45,888 nt of DNA from Pediococcus ethanolidurans. Its GTDB lineage: Bacteria > Bacillota > Bacilli > Lactobacillales > Lactobacillaceae. Each line of letters opens with the position of its first letter. Position 1 is the stretch's first letter. This document shows positions 9,222 through 19,921 of the stretch, one piece after another. The DNA lies in the NCBI RefSeq assembly GCF_001437405.1, contig NZ_JQBY01000018.1, forward strand, positions 1 to 45,888. The letters run 5' to 3'. The notes beneath the pieces were generated by a model. It saw only the letters and a list, made by a program, of their open reading frames with translations, did not search any database and had not been told where the DNA came from. A program made the position numbers and the translations under genes.

Positions 9222-9893
9222 GTGGGTCAAAAAGTAAATCCAAATGGATTTCGTGTTGGTGTCATCCGTGACTGGGAAGCAAAATGGTATGCTGAAAAAG
9301 ATTTTGCTAACTACTTACGTGAAGATTTACAAATTCGTAAATTCATCTCAACTAAGCTTGCCGACGCATCTGTTTCCAATGTAGAAATCGAACGTGCTGC
9401 AAATCGCGTGAACATTTCAATCCATACTGCAAAACCAGGTATGGTCATTGGAAAAGGCGGATCCGAGGTAGAAAGCTTACGTAAACAATTAAATGAACTT
9501 ACAGGTAAACGAGTTCATATTAATATTATTGAAATCAAGAAACCTGATTTAGATGCCAAATTAGTTGGTGAAAACATTGCTGCTCAATTGGAAGGCCGTG
9601 TTGCTTTCCGTCGCGCAATGAAACAAGCTATGCAACGTACAATGCGTGCAGGTGCTAAGGGTATTAAAACTCAGGTTGCAGGTCGTTTGAACGGAGCAGA
9701 TATGTCCCGTGTTGAACATTATTCTGAAGGAACGGTTCCATTGCATACATTACGTGCTGATGTGGATTATGCTTGGGTTGAAGCAAGTACTACATACGGT
9801 CGTTTGGGTGTTAAAACTTGGATCTACCGTGGAGAAATCTTACCAGAAGCTAAGAGTTCCAAAGGAAATTCTAAAGAACAAGGAGGGAAATAA
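9222..9893 (+). CDS. rpsC: 30S ribosomal protein S3
   Basis: S3 lines the mRNA entry channel with S4 and S5 and has helicase activity. 223 residues; KH domain with [11 protein letters not shown] (about residues 70-80). GTG start at 9222 behind AGGAGG, giving the standard [19 protein letters not shown]-terminus. Two bases separate its stop from the rplP start. Confidence 0.97.
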   Translation: MGQKVNPNGFRVGVIRDWEAKWYAEKDFANYLREDLQIRKFISTKLADASVSNVEIERAANRVNISIHTAKPGMVIGKGGSEVESLRKQLNELTGKRVHINIIEIKKPDLDAKLVGENIAAQLEGRVAFRRAMKQAMQRTMRAGAKGIKTQVAGRLNGADMSRVEHYSEGTVPLHTLRADVDYAWVEASTTYGRLGVKTWIYRGEILPEAKSSKGNSKEQGGK

Positions 9894-9895
9894 TC

Positions 9896-10330
9896 ATGCT
9901 AGTACCAAAACGAGTTAAGTTCCGTCGTGTGCATCGTGGTAAAATGCGTGGTGCCGCAAAGGGCGGTAGAACCGTTACATTCGGTGATTACGGTTTACAA
10001 GCTTTAGATTCACATTGGATCTCAAACCGTCAGATTGAAGCAGCACGTGTTGCTATGAACCGTCACATGAAACGTGGTGGTAAGGTTTGGATCAAAATTT
10101 TCCCTCACAAGTCTTACACTTCTAAAGGTGTAGGTGTTCGTATGGGTAATGGTAAAGGTACACCTGAAGGTTGGGTAGCACCAGTTAAACGCGGTAAGGT
10201 TATGTTCGAAGTCGGTGGTGTTAGTGAAGAAGTTGCACGTGAATCATTACGTCTTGCTTCCATGAAACTACCCGTTAGAACGAAGATTATCAAACGCGAG
10301 GAAGTAGGTGGCGAATCAGATGAAGGCTAA
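9896..10330 (+). CDS. rplP: 50S ribosomal protein L16
   Basis: L16 organises the A-site tRNA binding region of the 50S subunit. 144 residues, [19 protein letters not shown] start. AGGAGGG at the end of rpsC is its ribosome site. The 3' end overlaps rpmC by 11 nt in another frame. Confidence 0.97.
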   Translation: MLVPKRVKFRRVHRGKMRGAAKGGRTVTFGDYGLQALDSHWISNRQIEAARVAMNRHMKRGGKVWIKIFPHKSYTSKGVGVRMGNGKGTPEGWVAPVKRGKVMFEVGGVSEEVARESLRLASMKLPVRTKIIKREEVGGESDEG

Positions 10331-10514
10331 AGAAATTAATGAATTAACCACTGATGAGATGCTTAAAAAGGAACAAGATTATAAGGATGAGCTTTTTAAC
10401 TTACGTTTTCAATTAGCAACTGGCCAATTGGAAAACACTGCTCGTCTCAAGCAAGTTCGTAAGAACATTGCACGAATTAAAACTGTTTTGCGTCAAAAAG
10501 AATTAAACAAGTAG
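10320..10514 (+). CDS. rpmC: 50S ribosomal protein L29
   Basis: Small two-helix protein next to L23 at the tunnel exit. 64 residues, [18 protein letters not shown] start, with the family core [19 protein letters not shown] 10320 lies inside the end of rplP (11-nt overlap). An in-frame GTG at 10308 would add MANQ and is less likely. Confidence 0.95.
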   Translation: MKAKEINELTTDEMLKKEQDYKDELFNLRFQLATGQLENTARLKQVRKNIARIKTVLRQKELNK

Positions 10515-10541
10515 AAGAATACGAAGGGAGGAACTTAACAC

Positions 10542-10808
10542 ATGAGTGAAGAACGTAACGCTCGTAAAGTATATCAAGGCCGTGTTGTTTCAGACAAGAT
10601 GGATAAAACAATCACAGTTCAGATTAATACTTACAAAACGCACCCTGTTTATGGCAAACGTGTTAAATATTCAAAGAAATATAAAGCACATGATGAGAAT
10701 AATGAAGCTAAAGTTGGCGATGTTGTAAGAATCATGGAAACACGGCCTTTGTCCGCAACCAAACGATTCCGTTTACTTGATATCGTTGAGAAAGCAGTTA
10801 CTATCTAA
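10542..10808 (+). CDS. rpsQ: 30S ribosomal protein S17
   Basis: OB-fold primary binding protein of the 16S 5' domain. 88 residues, with [15 protein letters not shown] at the front of the fold and [26 protein letters not shown] precedes the ATG. A 54-nt gap, longer than most in this operon, separates it from rplN. Confidence 0.97.
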   Translation: MSEERNARKVYQGRVVSDKMDKTITVQINTYKTHPVYGKRVKYSKKYKAHDENNEAKVGDVVRIMETRPLSATKRFRLLDIVEKAVTI

Positions 10809-10862
10809 ATTTGTTATTTTAATTTCGTATTCTGATACAAAAATGGAAGGAGGACACTAACT

Positions 10863-11231
10863 GTGATCCAACAAGAGAGTCGTTTAAAAGTTGCTGACAA
10901 TTCAGGTGCACGTGAAATTTTGGTAATCAAGGTTTTAGGTGGATCTCGAGTAAAATTTGGTTATATTGGTGATACTATTGTGGCTACTGTCAAACAAGCA
11001 ACACCAGGTGGCGTTGTCAAAAAAGGTGACGTCGTTAAGGCAGTTGTTGTTCGTACTAAAGATGGTGCACACCGTGCTGATGGCTCATACATCAAATTTG
11101 ATGAAAATGCTGCAGTTTTAATCAAAGATGATAAGAGCCCTCAAGGAACACGTATCTTCGGACCCGTTGCACGTGAATTGCGTGACAAAGATTACATGAA
11201 GATTGTTTCTTTGGCCCCTGAAGTATTGTAA
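10863..11231 (+). CDS. rplN: 50S ribosomal protein L14
   Basis: L14 forms part of intersubunit bridges with 16S rRNA. 122 residues, standard length, [19 protein letters not shown] start. GTG start at 10863 behind AAGGAGG. First gene of the classical spc segment. Confidence 0.97.
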   Translation: MIQQESRLKVADNSGAREILVIKVLGGSRVKFGYIGDTIVATVKQATPGGVVKKGDVVKAVVVRTKDGAHRADGSYIKFDENAAVLIKDDKSPQGTRIFGPVARELRDKDYMKIVSLAPEVL

Positions 11232-11264
11232 ATAACAATCGGATCTAAGGAGGTGCGACACGGC

Positions 11265-11576
11265 ATGTTCGTAAAAAATGGTGATAAAGTTCGCGTAATT
11301 AGCGGCAAAGAAAAAGGCAAAGAGGGCACAATTATTAAAACCCTTGCTAAGAAAAATCGCGTTGTGGTTGAAGGCCTTAACAAAGTTAAAAAACATCAGA
11401 AAGCAAGCAATGAAAACCCTCAAGGTGGAATTCTTGATGTAGAAGCTGCAATTGATGCTTCTAACGTGATGTTAATTGATCCATCAACTAATGAACCTAC
11501 TCGTGTAGGCTACAAAGTTGTAGATGGTAAAAAAGTACGTTTTGCTAAAAAATCTGGCGAAACAATCGATAAATAA
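11265..11576 (+). CDS. rplX: 50S ribosomal protein L24
   Basis: KOW-domain protein that initiates 50S assembly. 103 residues, with [18 protein letters not shown] as the KOW motif. ATG 11265 lies about 10 nt after AAGGAGGT; a GTG four codons earlier overlaps that ribosome site and is rejected. Confidence 0.96.
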   Translation: MFVKNGDKVRVISGKEKGKEGTIIKTLAKKNRVVVEGLNKVKKHQKASNENPQGGILDVEAAIDASNVMLIDPSTNEPTRVGYKVVDGKKVRFAKKSGETIDK

Positions 11577-11601
11577 TTCATGAAAGGAGGAAAAATTTTT
11601 C

Positions 11602-12144
11602 ATGTCTAACCGTTTAAAAGAAAAATACGTTAAAGAAGTTACTCCAGCGCTTGTAAAAAAGTTTGATTACACTTCAGTAATGCAGGCACCCAAGGTCAAC
11701 AAAGTTGTCTTAAATATGGGTGTTGGTGATGCAACAACTAATGCTAAGAATCTTGACGAAGCTGTTGAAGAATTAACATTGATCTCTGGTCAAAAACCTT
11801 TGGTAACAAAGGCTAAGAAGTCAATTGCCGGATTCCGTTTACGTGAAGGTATGTCAATTGGTGCTAAAGTTACACTTCGTGGCGAACGCATGTATGATTT
11901 CTTAGATAAGTTAATCAATGTGTCGTTACCACGTGTTCGTGACTTCCATGGTGTTAGTTCAAAGGCTTTTGATGGCCGTGGAAACTATACACTTGGTGTC
12001 CGTGAACAATTAATCTTCCCTGAAATTGATTATGATAATGTTAACCATGTTCGTGGTTTAGATATTGTTATCGTAACAACTGCTCAGACAGATGAAGAAT
12101 CACGTGAATTATTGGCACAACTTGGAATGCCATTCGAAAAGTAA
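11602..12144 (+). CDS. rplE: 50S ribosomal protein L5
   Basis: L5 binds 5S rRNA and contacts P-site tRNA and S13. 180 residues, with the 5S-binding region including [15 protein letters not shown] and the C-terminal part [24 protein letters not shown] precedes the ATG. Confidence 0.97.
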   Translation: MSNRLKEKYVKEVTPALVKKFDYTSVMQAPKVNKVVLNMGVGDATTNAKNLDEAVEELTLISGQKPLVTKAKKSIAGFRLREGMSIGAKVTLRGERMYDFLDKLINVSLPRVRDFHGVSSKAFDGRGNYTLGVREQLIFPEIDYDNVNHVRGLDIVIVTTAQTDEESRELLAQLGMPFEK

Positions 12145-12162
12145 ACGAAGGGAGCAATAAAT

Positions 12163-12348
12163 TTGGCAAAAAAATCGTTAGTTATTAAGAGTCAACGTCC
12201 TGCAAAGTATTCGACACAAAACTACACACGTTGTGAGCGTTGTGGCCGTCCACACTCTGTATATCGTAAGTTCCATCTTTGCCGCATTTGTCTTCGCGAG
12301 TTAGCTCATGAAGGCCAAATCCCTGGCATGAAAAAAGCAAGCTGGTAA
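12163..12348 (+). CDS. rpsZ: 30S ribosomal protein S14, zinc-binding form
   Basis: Short, zinc-containing (C+) S14 of 61 residues, placed in the 30S head. Two CxxC pairs are visible in CERCGRPH and [12 protein letters not shown] start (12163) follows GGGAG. Many Firmicutes also carry a longer zinc-free paralogue elsewhere; this one is the spc-operon copy, often named rpsN or rpsZ. Confidence 0.96.
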   Translation: MAKKSLVIKSQRPAKYSTQNYTRCERCGRPHSVYRKFHLCRICLRELAHEGQIPGMKKASW

Positions 12349-12382
12349 AAAGTATACCGGAGTAAAAGGAGGGTAAACATTA

Positions 12383-12781
12383 ATGTCTATGACTGATCCT
12401 ATTGCAGATTTCTTAACACGTATTCGTAATGCGAACATGGTTCGTCACGAATCTTTAGAAGTTCCTGCATCAACAATCAAACATGATATTGCTGAAATTC
12501 TTAAGAACGAAGGCTTTATCAAGGACGTCGAATATGTCGATGACGACAAGCAAGGTATTATTCGTGTGTTCCTTAAATATGGTAAAAACAAAGAACGTGT
12601 TATTACTGGATTGAAACGTATTTCAAAACCAGGTTTACGTTCATATGTAAAAGCTGATGATGTACCAAAGGTTTTGAATGGTTTAGGTATCGCAATCATT
12701 TCAACATCTGAAGGTGTAATCACTGATAAAGAAGCTCGCGCTAAAAAAATCGGTGGCGAAGTTTTAGCTTACGTTTGGTAA
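12383..12781 (+). CDS. rpsH: 30S ribosomal protein S8
   Basis: S8 binds helix 21 of 16S rRNA in the platform; in E. coli it also represses the spc operon. 132 residues, with [14 protein letters not shown] before the C-terminus. GGAGGG is 8 nt from ATG 12383; a second ATG two codons on (12389) is a possible alternative. Confidence 0.96.
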   Translation: MSMTDPIADFLTRIRNANMVRHESLEVPASTIKHDIAEILKNEGFIKDVEYVDDDKQGIIRVFLKYGKNKERVITGLKRISKPGLRSYVKADDVPKVLNGLGIAIISTSEGVITDKEARAKKIGGEVLAYVW

Positions 12782-12811
12782 AATTTTAAAAAGTAAGGAG
12801 GTGCAGTTAAA

Positions 12812-13348
12812 TTGAGTCGTATTGGTTATAAAGCTGTAGAAATTCCATCTGGCGTTGAAGTCAAGGCCGATGGTGATCAAGTTACTGTTAAGGGTCCTAA
12901 GGGAACATTAACTCGTACTGTTAGCACTGAGATCACAATGTCTGTAAAGGATAACGTGGTTACATTTGATCGCCCAACTAATGATAATAAAATGCGTGCC
13001 TTACATGGAGCAACTCGTGCAAACTTTAACAACATGGTTGAAGGAGTTACTAAAGGTTACAAAAAAGACTTACAGTTAGTTGGTGTTGGTTATCGTGCAC
13101 AACTTAAGGGAAAAACACTGGTTTTAAACTTAGGTTATTCCAATCCTGTTGAACTGGAAACTCCTGCTGATTTACAGTTAGAAGTTCCTGATAACACACA
13201 TATCACGGTTAGTGGAATTAGCAAACAACGTGTTGGCGATTTTGCTGCTGAGATTCGTGCCGTTCGTTCTCCAGAACCTTATAAAGGCAAGGGTGTTCGC
13301 TATGTTGGTGAATACGTTCGTCTTAAGGAAGGTAAAACTGGTAAGTAA
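12812..13348 (+). CDS. rplF: 50S ribosomal protein L6
   Basis: L6 lies near the factor-binding site by the sarcin-ricin loop. 178 residues with two similar domains and the terminal signature [11 protein letters not shown]. The TTG start at 12812 follows AAGGAGGTG and gives [17 protein letters not shown]. Confidence 0.96.
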   Translation: MSRIGYKAVEIPSGVEVKADGDQVTVKGPKGTLTRTVSTEITMSVKDNVVTFDRPTNDNKMRALHGATRANFNNMVEGVTKGYKKDLQLVGVGYRAQLKGKTLVLNLGYSNPVELETPADLQLEVPDNTHITVSGISKQRVGDFAAEIRAVRSPEPYKGKGVRYVGEYVRLKEGKTGK

Positions 13349-13391
13349 TGCCGCTTAGGCTAGTCATTAGAATATTCTAGAGGTGAAAATT

Positions 13392-13748
13392 GTGATTTCA
13401 AAACCAGATAAAAATAAAACACGTCAAAGACGTCATTTACGTGTTCGTAATAAGATTTCTGGGACTGCAGAGTGCCCACGCTTAAATGTATATCGTTCAA
13501 ATAAAAACATCTACGCTCAAGTAATTGATGACGTAGCGGGTGTAACGCTAGCAAGTGCCTCAACATTGGACAGTGAAGTTAGTGGAGATTCAAAAACTGA
13601 TCAAGCAAGTTCTGTTGGTGCTTTGGTTGCAAAACGCGCAACAGAAAAGAAAATTGAAAAAGTCGTTTTCGATCGTGGCGGATACTTGTACCATGGCCGA
13701 GTTCAAGCTTTAGCTGAAGCTGCTCGTGAAAACGGACTTAAATTCTAA
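13392..13748 (+). CDS. rplR: 50S ribosomal protein L18
   Basis: L18 binds 5S rRNA in the central protuberance. 118 residues, [19 protein letters not shown] start, and terminal [21 protein letters not shown] use GTG 13392, 7 nt after GAGGTG; an earlier in-frame GTG (13383) is part of that ribosome site. Confidence 0.95.
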   Translation: MISKPDKNKTRQRRHLRVRNKISGTAECPRLNVYRSNKNIYAQVIDDVAGVTLASASTLDSEVSGDSKTDQASSVGALVAKRATEKKIEKVVFDRGGYLYHGRVQALAEAARENGLKF

Positions 13749-13769
13749 GATAAGGAGGGAATACCGTAC

Positions 13770-14273
13770 ATGTCGAATTATATCGATCCAGAAAAGTTAG
13801 ACTTAGAAGATCGGGTTGTTGGTATCAACCGTGTTACTAAGGTTGTTAAAGGTGGCCGTCGTCTTCGTTTTGCTGCTTTAGTCGTTGTTGGCGATAAAAA
13901 TGGTCACGTTGGTTTTGGTACTGGTAAAGCTCAAGAAGTTCCAGAAGCTATTCGTAAGGCTGTTGAAACTGCTACAAAGAGTTTGGTCCAAGTCCCAATT
14001 ATTGGCACAACCATCCCTCACGAAATCATCGGTGAGTTTGGTGGCGGACGAATTTTATTAAAGCCTGCTGAAGAAGGTTCTGGTGTTGCAGCTGGTGGTG
14101 CTGTTCGTGCCGTTATGGAACTTGCAGGAGTAGATGATGTTACAAGTAAACGTTTAGGTTCAAACACACCTGTAAACGTTATTCGTGCAACATTTGAAGG
14201 TTTGAAGGGCTTACGTAGTGCTGAAGAAATTGCTTCATTACGTGGTGTTTCTGCAGAACACTTGGCTGAATAA
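13770..14273 (+). CDS. rpsE: 30S ribosomal protein S5
   Basis: S5 contributes to decoding accuracy and the mRNA entry channel with S3 and S4. 167 residues: a double-stranded RNA-binding-like N-domain containing [18 protein letters not shown] (spectinomycin loop region, no evident change) and a C-domain ending [18 protein letters not shown] upstream. Confidence 0.97.
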   Translation: MSNYIDPEKLDLEDRVVGINRVTKVVKGGRRLRFAALVVVGDKNGHVGFGTGKAQEVPEAIRKAVETATKSLVQVPIIGTTIPHEIIGEFGGGRILLKPAEEGSGVAAGGAVRAVMELAGVDDVTSKRLGSNTPVNVIRATFEGLKGLRSAEEIASLRGVSAEHLAE

Positions 14274-14286
14274 GGAGGAACAAAAG

Positions 14287-14469
14287 ATGGCTCAATTAAA
14301 GATTACACTTATTAAGAGTGCAGTACATCGCCTCCCCAAGCAACGTAAGATTGTTAAAGAATTAGGTTTGGGACGGGTTAATAGCTCAGTCGTTTTACCT
14401 AATAATGAGGCGACTCGTGGTGCAATTTTCCATATTGCCCATTTAATCGAAGTTGAAGAAGTTAAATAA
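14287..14469 (+). CDS. rpmD: 50S ribosomal protein L30
   Basis: Small 50S protein of 60 residues, opening [23 protein letters not shown] 14287 is 8 nt after AAGGAGG at the end of rpsE. An in-frame ATG at 14218 inside rpsE is rejected because it adds 23 atypical residues. Confidence 0.96.
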   Translation: MAQLKITLIKSAVHRLPKQRKIVKELGLGRVNSSVVLPNNEATRGAIFHIAHLIEVEEVK

Positions 14470-14497
14470 TTTAATTAGTTAGGAGGTGCCGATACTT

Positions 14498-14932
14498 ATG
14501 AAGTTGAATGAATTAAAACCTAGTGAAGGTTCACGTAAGGTACGTAACCGTGTTGGACGTGGAACCTCATCTGGTAATGGTAAGACATCTGGCCGTGGTC
14601 AAAAAGGCCAAAAGGCTCGTGGAAAAGTTCGTTTGGGCTTTGAAGGTGGCCAAATGCCACTTTATCGTCGAATTCCAAAACGAGGCTTTACTAACATTAA
14701 CCGTAAAGAGTATGCCATTGTAAATTTGACAAACTTAAATGCGTTTGATGAAGGTGCAGAAGTTACACCAGAAGCTCTTTTAAAAGCTGGTGTAATTAAT
14801 AAAGTGCTTAGTGGTGTTAAAGTTTTGGGTGACGGTGAGTTATCTAAGAAATTAACAGTTAAAGCTAATAAGTTCTCAGAAAGTGCAGTAAAAGCAATTG
14901 AAGCTGCAGGTGGCAAAACTGAGGTGATTTAA
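14498..14932 (+). CDS. rplO: 50S ribosomal protein L15
   Basis: L15 is a late-assembly protein of the 50S core. 144 residues, [22 protein letters not shown] start and a glycine/arginine-rich N-terminal extension. ATG 14498 follows AGGAGGTG. The stop overlaps the secY ATG by one base. Confidence 0.96.
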   Translation: MKLNELKPSEGSRKVRNRVGRGTSSGNGKTSGRGQKGQKARGKVRLGFEGGQMPLYRRIPKRGFTNINRKEYAIVNLTNLNAFDEGAEVTPEALLKAGVINKVLSGVKVLGDGELSKKLTVKANKFSESAVKAIEAAGGKTEVI

Positions 14933-16245
14933 TGCTATCGACTATCAAAAACGCTTTTAAAGTAAAGGATATTAGAAATAAAATTCTGTTTACCCTAGGT
15001 GTTTTGATTATTTATCGTTTAGGTGCGTATATCACAGTTCCTGGGATTAACGCCAAAGCATTACAAAGTGTTGCTTCCTCTGGATTGGTTGGCATCTTAA
15101 ATACCTTTAGTGGTGGTGGCCTATCCAATTATTCTATTTTTGCGATGGGTGTTTCTCCATACATTACTGCGCAAATTGTTATTCAACTTTTGCAAATGGA
15201 CATTGTTCCTAGGTTTGTTGAATGGAGTAAACAAGGTGAAGTTGGTCGACGTAAGTTAAATCAGGCTACGCGGTACTTAACTATCATATTGGCGTTTGTC
15301 CAATCGGTTGGTATTACAGCTGGATTTAATGCGTTAAGCAGCTTGAACTTGGTTAAAGATCCTAGTGTGCAGACTTATGTCACAATAGGACTTATCTTGA
15401 CTGGTGGAACAATGTTAGCAACCTGGATGGGTGATATGATCACCGATCGAGGTCTTGGTAATGGTGTTTCAATCTTGATTTTTGCCGGAATTATCGCACG
15501 AACACCAACAAGTATTTATCAAATTTATCAAGAACAATTTGTGGATACTGCTAAAAGTCAATGGTTGAACAGTTATATTTTTGTGGCTGTTTTGATTATT
15601 GCCGTATTGGCAATCGTGATCTTTGTTACTTGGGTTCAACAGGCTAGTCGTCGTGTTCCAATTCAGTATACAAGAAGAGCGTCAGGTGCACCTGACAGTA
15701 GTTACTTACCTTTAAAGGTTAATGTAGCTGGTGTTATTCCAGTTATCTTTGCGAGTTCATTTATTGCAACACCTCAAACTATCTTGATGGCTTTTGCAAA
15801 TAATCACTCCTCTGATACTTGGTACCAAATTTTGTCGGATGTGTTTAACATGCAAACGACAGATGGTGCAATTTTGTACACATTCTTGATTGTCGTCTTT
15901 ACCTTCTTCTATGCATTTGTTCAGGTTAACCCTGAAAAATTGGCAGAGAATCTTCAAAAACAAGGAAGTTATATTCCGGGAGTTTGGCCTGGTCATGAAA
16001 CACAGAGTTATGTGTCTCAATTGTTAATTCGTTTGTCAGTAGTTGGATCGCTATTTTTAGGATTAGTTTCACTAATTCCATTGTTGGCACAAGACTTCTG
16101 GAACTTGGATGAATCAATTGGTTTAGGCGGAACAAGTTTGTTGATTGTCGTTGGTGTTGCAATTGAAATCATCAGTCAGATTGATGGTTTAATGATGAAA
16201 CGCGAATATGTCGGTTTTATCAGAACACCAGAACAAACCAAATAA
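14932..16245 (+). CDS. secY: Protein translocase subunit SecY
   Basis: Pore-forming subunit of the SecYEG channel in the cytoplasmic membrane. 437 residues with ten hydrophobic segments; the plug and TM2 region includes [20 protein letters not shown], and cytoplasmic loops carry basic clusters such as [16 protein letters not shown]. The start overlaps the rplO stop (TAATG), so it is translationally coupled. secE and secG are not in the window. Confidence 0.97.
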   Translation: MLSTIKNAFKVKDIRNKILFTLGVLIIYRLGAYITVPGINAKALQSVASSGLVGILNTFSGGGLSNYSIFAMGVSPYITAQIVIQLLQMDIVPRFVEWSKQGEVGRRKLNQATRYLTIILAFVQSVGITAGFNALSSLNLVKDPSVQTYVTIGLILTGGTMLATWMGDMITDRGLGNGVSILIFAGIIARTPTSIYQIYQEQFVDTAKSQWLNSYIFVAVLIIAVLAIVIFVTWVQQASRRVPIQYTRRASGAPDSSYLPLKVNVAGVIPVIFASSFIATPQTILMAFANNHSSDTWYQILSDVFNMQTTDGAILYTFLIVVFTFFYAFVQVNPEKLAENLQKQGSYIPGVWPGHETQSYVSQLLIRLSVVGSLFLGLVSLIPLLAQDFWNLDESIGLGGTSLLIVVGVAIEIISQIDGLMMKREYVGFIRTPEQTK

Positions 16246-16261
16246 TTGGAGGAAAACAAAA

Positions 16262-16921
16262 ATGACAACTCTTAATCTCGTTTTGATGGGATTACCAGGT
16301 GCTGGTAAGGGTACCCAGGCACAAAAGATTGTTGCTGAATTTCATACAGTTCATATTTCAACTGGTGACATTTTCCGAGCAGCAATGAAAAATGGCACTA
16401 AGATGGGAATTGAAGCTAAGAAATTTATTGATCAAGGTAATTTGGTTCCAGATTCCGTTACTGACGGAATTGTGGAAGATCGTCTTGCTGAGGATGATAC
16501 TAATGCCGGCTTTATGCTGGATGGTTATCCTCGTAATCTTGAACAAGCTAATGCTTTGGACAAGATGACTGCAAAATTGAACAAACCAATCAATGCGGTT
16601 ATTAATATCCACGTTGATCCGGAAGTTTTGATTGAGCGTCTGTCAGGACGATTCATTTGTAAAAATTGTGGCGCAACATACCATAAGCTATACAACCCAC
16701 CAAAGGTTGAAGGTACTTGTGATGTTTGTGGACACCATGAATTTTATCAGCGTGATGATGACAAACCTGAAACGGTTAAAAATCGCATTGAAGTTAATAC
16801 AAAGTTAAATACACCACTCATTGATTTTTATAATGATAAAAAATTATTATATACAGTTAATGGTGATCAAGATATTGACGATGTATACAAAGAAATTCAA
16901 AAGGTATTACGAGCTATTTAA
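16262..16921 (+). CDS. adk: Adenylate kinase
   Basis: Catalyses ATP + AMP = 2 ADP in the cytosol. 219 residues. P-loop [10 protein letters not shown] (about residues 9-18), AMP-binding STGDIFR, and a zinc lid with CKNCG and CDVCG. ATG 16262 follows TTGGAGGAAAACAAAA; a longer frame opening at 16208 inside secY is rejected. It lies 16 nt after secY. No map gene follows, unlike in Bacillus. Confidence 0.97.
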   Translation: MTTLNLVLMGLPGAGKGTQAQKIVAEFHTVHISTGDIFRAAMKNGTKMGIEAKKFIDQGNLVPDSVTDGIVEDRLAEDDTNAGFMLDGYPRNLEQANALDKMTAKLNKPINAVINIHVDPEVLIERLSGRFICKNCGATYHKLYNPPKVEGTCDVCGHHEFYQRDDDKPETVKNRIEVNTKLNTPLIDFYNDKKLLYTVNGDQDIDDVYKEIQKVLRAI

Positions 16922-17082
16922 TGCATGCCTGTTCATTATTACCAGTTAATTTTGTTTATTTGCAAATGAAATTACCTTATGGTAAACTTGTTCAGGTTTA
17001 GTTTATGGTACTTTTAAGTTACAATAAGCACTGAACGACTGAGTTTGTAAAGAAAAGAACAGTGAAATGGGAGGCACATTTA

Positions 17083-17301
17083 GTGGCAAAAGATAATGTC
17101 ATTGAAATTGAAGGCAAGGTAAAAGAAACTTTACCAAATGCGATGTTTAAAGTTGAACTCGAAAACGGTCATGAAATATTAGCACACGTTTCTGGAAAGA
17201 TTCGTATGCATTATATTCGGATTCTTCCGGGAGATAAGGTAACTGTGGAAATGTCGCCATACGATCTTTCAAAGGGTCGTATTACCTATCGTTTCAGATA
17301 A
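17083..17301 (+). CDS. infA: Translation initiation factor IF-1
   Basis: OB-fold factor occupying the ribosomal A site during initiation. 72 residues, [20 protein letters not shown] and ending [15 protein letters not shown] start at 17083, 6 nt after GGGAGG; an in-frame ATG seven codons earlier overlaps the ribosome site. The 160-bp gap after adk is the longest within the cluster and has a TACAAT (17020-17025) that might be a -10 box, without a convincing -35. Confidence 0.95.
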   Translation: MAKDNVIEIEGKVKETLPNAMFKVELENGHEILAHVSGKIRMHYIRILPGDKVTVEMSPYDLSKGRITYRFR

Positions 17302-17327
17302 GTTTTAACGTTTTAGGAGGAATATTC

Positions 17328-17447
17328 ATGAAAGTACGTCCATCAGTAAAACCAATGTGTGAACATTGTAAAGTAATTAAACGTAAGGGACGCGTTATGG
17401 TTATTTGCTCAGCAAATCCAAAGCATAAACAGCGTCAAGGAAAATAA
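17328..17447 (+). CDS. rpmJ: 50S ribosomal protein L36, zinc-binding form
   Basis: 39-residue zinc-ribbon protein of the 50S subunit, opening [20 protein letters not shown]. Ligands C11, C14, C27 and H33 are all present, so it is the C+ form. TAGGAGG precedes the ATG. It sits between infA and rpsM as in other Firmicutes. Confidence 0.95.
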   Translation: MKVRPSVKPMCEHCKVIKRKGRVMVICSANPKHKQRQGK

Positions 17448-17468
17448 TTAATCTGGAGGTGAAATTTA

Positions 17469-17834
17469 ATGGCTCGTATTGCAGGTGTTGATTTACCACG
17501 AGATAAACGAATCGTGATTGGTTTAACATACATTTTTGGTATCGGAAATACTACTGCTAAAAAGATTTTAAAGGATGCTGGTGTCTCTGAAGATGTCCGT
17601 GTTCGTGATCTTTCTGCAGATGATGAAGATAAAGTTCGTGCACAAGTAGATAACTACCGTGTTGAAGGAGATCTTCGTCGTTCAGTAAGTCTTGATATTA
17701 AACGTCTCCAAGAAATCGGTTCATATCGTGGCATGCGTCATCGTCGTGGACTCCCAGTTCGTGGACAAAACACGAAGAATAATGCACGTACTCGTAAAGG
17801 CAAGAAAGTTTCAATCGCCGGAAGAAAGAAATAA
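17469..17834 (+). CDS. rpsM: 30S ribosomal protein S13
   Basis: Head protein contacting P-site tRNA and L5. 121 residues, [22 protein letters not shown] start, and a basic tail with [22 protein letters not shown] upstream of the ATG. Confidence 0.97.
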   Translation: MARIAGVDLPRDKRIVIGLTYIFGIGNTTAKKILKDAGVSEDVRVRDLSADDEDKVRAQVDNYRVEGDLRRSVSLDIKRLQEIGSYRGMRHRRGLPVRGQNTKNNARTRKGKKVSIAGRKK

Positions 17835-17855
17835 TAAATAAAGGAGGCTAGCATA

Positions 17856-18245
17856 TTGGCAACCAGAAAGACTACTCGTAAGCGTCGAGTAAGAAAAAAT
17901 ATTGAAGCTGGTGTGGCACATATCCACTCAACTTTTAACAATACATTAGTTATGATTACAGATCCTCAAGGAAACGCTGTTGCATGGTCATCAGCAGGTT
18001 CACTTGGATTTAAAGGTAGTCGTAAATCGACTCCATTTGCTGCTCAAATGGCTTCTGAAGCTGCAGCAAAAGCAGCAATGGAACATGGTATGAAATCCGT
18101 TGAAGTTGCTGTTAAGGGTCCTGGTTCTGGTCGTGAAGCTGCTATTCGTGCTCTCCAATCTACTGGATTGGAAGTTACTGCTATTCGCGATGTTACACCA
18201 GTTCCTCATAATGGTTCTCGTCCTCCAAAGCGCCGTCGTGTATAG
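17856..18245 (+). CDS. rpsK: 30S ribosomal protein S11
   Basis: Platform protein near the E-site codon. 129 residues, with [15 protein letters not shown] and a C-terminal [13 protein letters not shown] tail. The TTG start at 17856 follows AAGGAGG. Confidence 0.97.
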   Translation: MATRKTTRKRRVRKNIEAGVAHIHSTFNNTLVMITDPQGNAVAWSSAGSLGFKGSRKSTPFAAQMASEAAAKAAMEHGMKSVEVAVKGPGSGREAAIRALQSTGLEVTAIRDVTPVPHNGSRPPKRRRV

Positions 18246-18327
18246 TGCGTCAATTTTTTGAGGGCTAACTTCATGATGCATTCCAAGTTACTATGCACAA
18301 CGCGTTTTGAAAGGGGTAAAGATTAGA

Positions 18328-19272
18328 ATGATCGAATTTGAAAAACCAAACATTCATAAGATTGATGAGAATGCAAATTACGGCAAGTTTGTTGTAGAAC
18401 CACTTGAACGTGGCTATGGAACAACCTTAGGTAATTCGTTACGTCGTATTTTGTTATCGTCATTACCGGGTGCAGCGGTTACAAGCATTCAAATTGATGG
18501 CGTTCTTCATGAGTTTTCAACGATTGAAGGCGTAGTTGAAGATGTCACACAAATCATCTTAAACATTAAAAAGGTTTCTTTAAAGATTGAAAGTGACGAT
18601 GAAAAATCTTTAGAAATTAATGTTAAAGGACCTGCTACTGTCACTGCTGGTGACATTCAGGGCGACAGTGATGTTGAGATCCTTAATCCGGATCAGTATA
18701 TTTGTACCGTTGCCGATGGTGTTACCTTTCATGCCGTTTTAACAGCTGATACTGGTCGTGGTTATGTTTCGGCTGATGAAAATAAGGCTCGCAAGGATGA
18801 TATGCCAATTGGTGTACTTCCAATCGATTCCATTTATACCCCAATCGAGCGTGTCAACTATCAGGTTGAAAATACACGTGTTGGTCAGCGGGATGACTAT
18901 GATAAGCTTACTTTGGATGTTTGGACTGACGGTTCAATTAGTCCTAGTGAGGCTACTAGTCTTTCAGCAAAGATCCTAACGGAACACTTGGCATTATTTG
19001 TTAATTTAACGGATGAAGCTCAAGATGCTGAAATCATGGTCGAAAAGGAAGAAACACATAAAGAAAAAATGTTGGAAATGTCCATCGAAGAGCTTGATTT
19101 ATCAGTTCGTTCATACAATTGTTTGAAGCGTGCTGGAATCAATACTGTTCAGGAATTAACTGACAAAACTGAAGCACAAATGATGAAAGTTCGTAATCTC
19201 GGACGCAAATCCCTTGAAGAAGTTAAAGTTAAATTAACTGATCTTGGACTTTCATTACGCAATGAAGACTAA
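18328..19272 (+). CDS. rpoA: RNA polymerase alpha subunit
   Basis: Dimerising scaffold of RNA polymerase. 314 residues: N-terminal domain (about 1-230) with [20 protein letters not shown] and the beta-binding region, an acidic linker, and a C-terminal helix-hairpin domain ([17 protein letters not shown] to LGLSLRNED) that contacts UP elements and activators. ATG 18328 follows AAAGGGG; an in-frame start seven codons earlier overlaps it. Confidence 0.97.
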   Translation: MIEFEKPNIHKIDENANYGKFVVEPLERGYGTTLGNSLRRILLSSLPGAAVTSIQIDGVLHEFSTIEGVVEDVTQIILNIKKVSLKIESDDEKSLEINVKGPATVTAGDIQGDSDVEILNPDQYICTVADGVTFHAVLTADTGRGYVSADENKARKDDMPIGVLPIDSIYTPIERVNYQVENTRVGQRDDYDKLTLDVWTDGSISPSEATSLSAKILTEHLALFVNLTDEAQDAEIMVEKEETHKEKMLEMSIEELDLSVRSYNCLKRAGINTVQELTDKTEAQMMKVRNLGRKSLEEVKVKLTDLGLSLRNED

Positions 19273-19293
19273 TTATAAGGAGGGTTTCCATTC

Positions 19294-19677
19294 ATGGGCT
19301 ATCGTAAATTAGGTCGTACGAGTTCACAACGCAAGGCTTTGCTTCGTGACTTAACTACTAACTTAATTGTTAATGAAAAGATTGTCACAACAGAAGCACG
19401 TGCTAAAGAAGTACGATCAACTACCGAAAAAATGATCACATTAGGTAAACGTGGGGATTTACATGCACGTCGACAAGCAGCTGCTTATCTTCGTAATGTA
19501 GTCGCTGATGTTGCTGAAGACGGTGACGAAGTTAAAGTTACTTCAGCTCTTCAGAAGTTGTTTGGTGATTTATCTACTCGTTACGCTGATCGTAAGGGTG
19601 GATACACACGAATTCTCAAGACTATGCCTCGTCGCGGAGACGCTGCACCAATGGTTATCTTGGAGTTTGTTGACTGA
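19294..19677 (+). CDS. rplQ: 50S ribosomal protein L17
   Basis: L17 lies near the tunnel exit. 127 residues, [20 protein letters not shown] start. AAGGAGGG upstream. Last gene of the alpha segment; a folded element and terminator follow. Confidence 0.97.
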   Translation: MGYRKLGRTSSQRKALLRDLTTNLIVNEKIVTTEARAKEVRSTTEKMITLGKRGDLHARRQAAAYLRNVVADVAEDGDEVKVTSALQKLFGDLSTRYADRKGGYTRILKTMPRRGDAAPMVILEFVD

Positions 19678-19718
19678 ATTTTCAAACAAAAGGTTTAAAT
19701 CTTTGAATTAACAAATTT

Positions 19719-19823
19719 ATCACTAAGAGTTGTGGTAGGGTGTAATGATGTTGGAAGTAATTCCGAGTCTAGCCCACGGTTAATACGTTGTATTAACTAT
19801 CACTACTTTTCAGTGATTTTTTT
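19719..19823 (+). promoter_or_regulatory. Folded intergenic element with competing terminator
   Basis: Between rplQ and ecfA1. Helices seen: outer GTTGTGGTAG/CTATCACTAC (19729-19738/19797-19806, one mismatch, one G-T), GGGT/GCCC (19738-19741/19772-19775), TTGGAA-gtaa-TTCCGA (19751-19766), and GTTAATAC-gtt-GTATTAAC (19779-19797). The 3' strand of the outer stem shares bases 19799-19804 with the 5' strand of the terminator, so the two cannot form together. This is riboswitch- or attenuator-like architecture; I do not recognise a known class. Confidence 0.4.
19799..19823 (+). terminator. Terminator after the alpha operon
   Basis: ATCACT-ACTTTTC-AGTGAT followed by seven T. The stem has only six pairs, so it may be partial or conditional. 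Confidence 0.6.
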
Positions 19824-19921
19824 GTGTTTACATAAGAATGTATATTAGGGTGAGTGTTTTTGGTGTGGTAAAATAGAAAAAATAACTGTTGAAGAAATCT
19901 TTAATGAAGGAATATTTAGGC

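Noticed and set aside
10809-10862. Internal promoter between rpsQ and rplN
   Set aside because: TTGTTA and ATACAA-like hexamers occur but both are poor and the spacing is 18; an AT-rich spacer explains it.
16922-17082. Promoter and terminator between adk and infA
   Set aside because: TACAAT at 17020 has no good -35, and the TAAACT/AGTTTA hairpin near 16983 lacks a T run, so neither is called.
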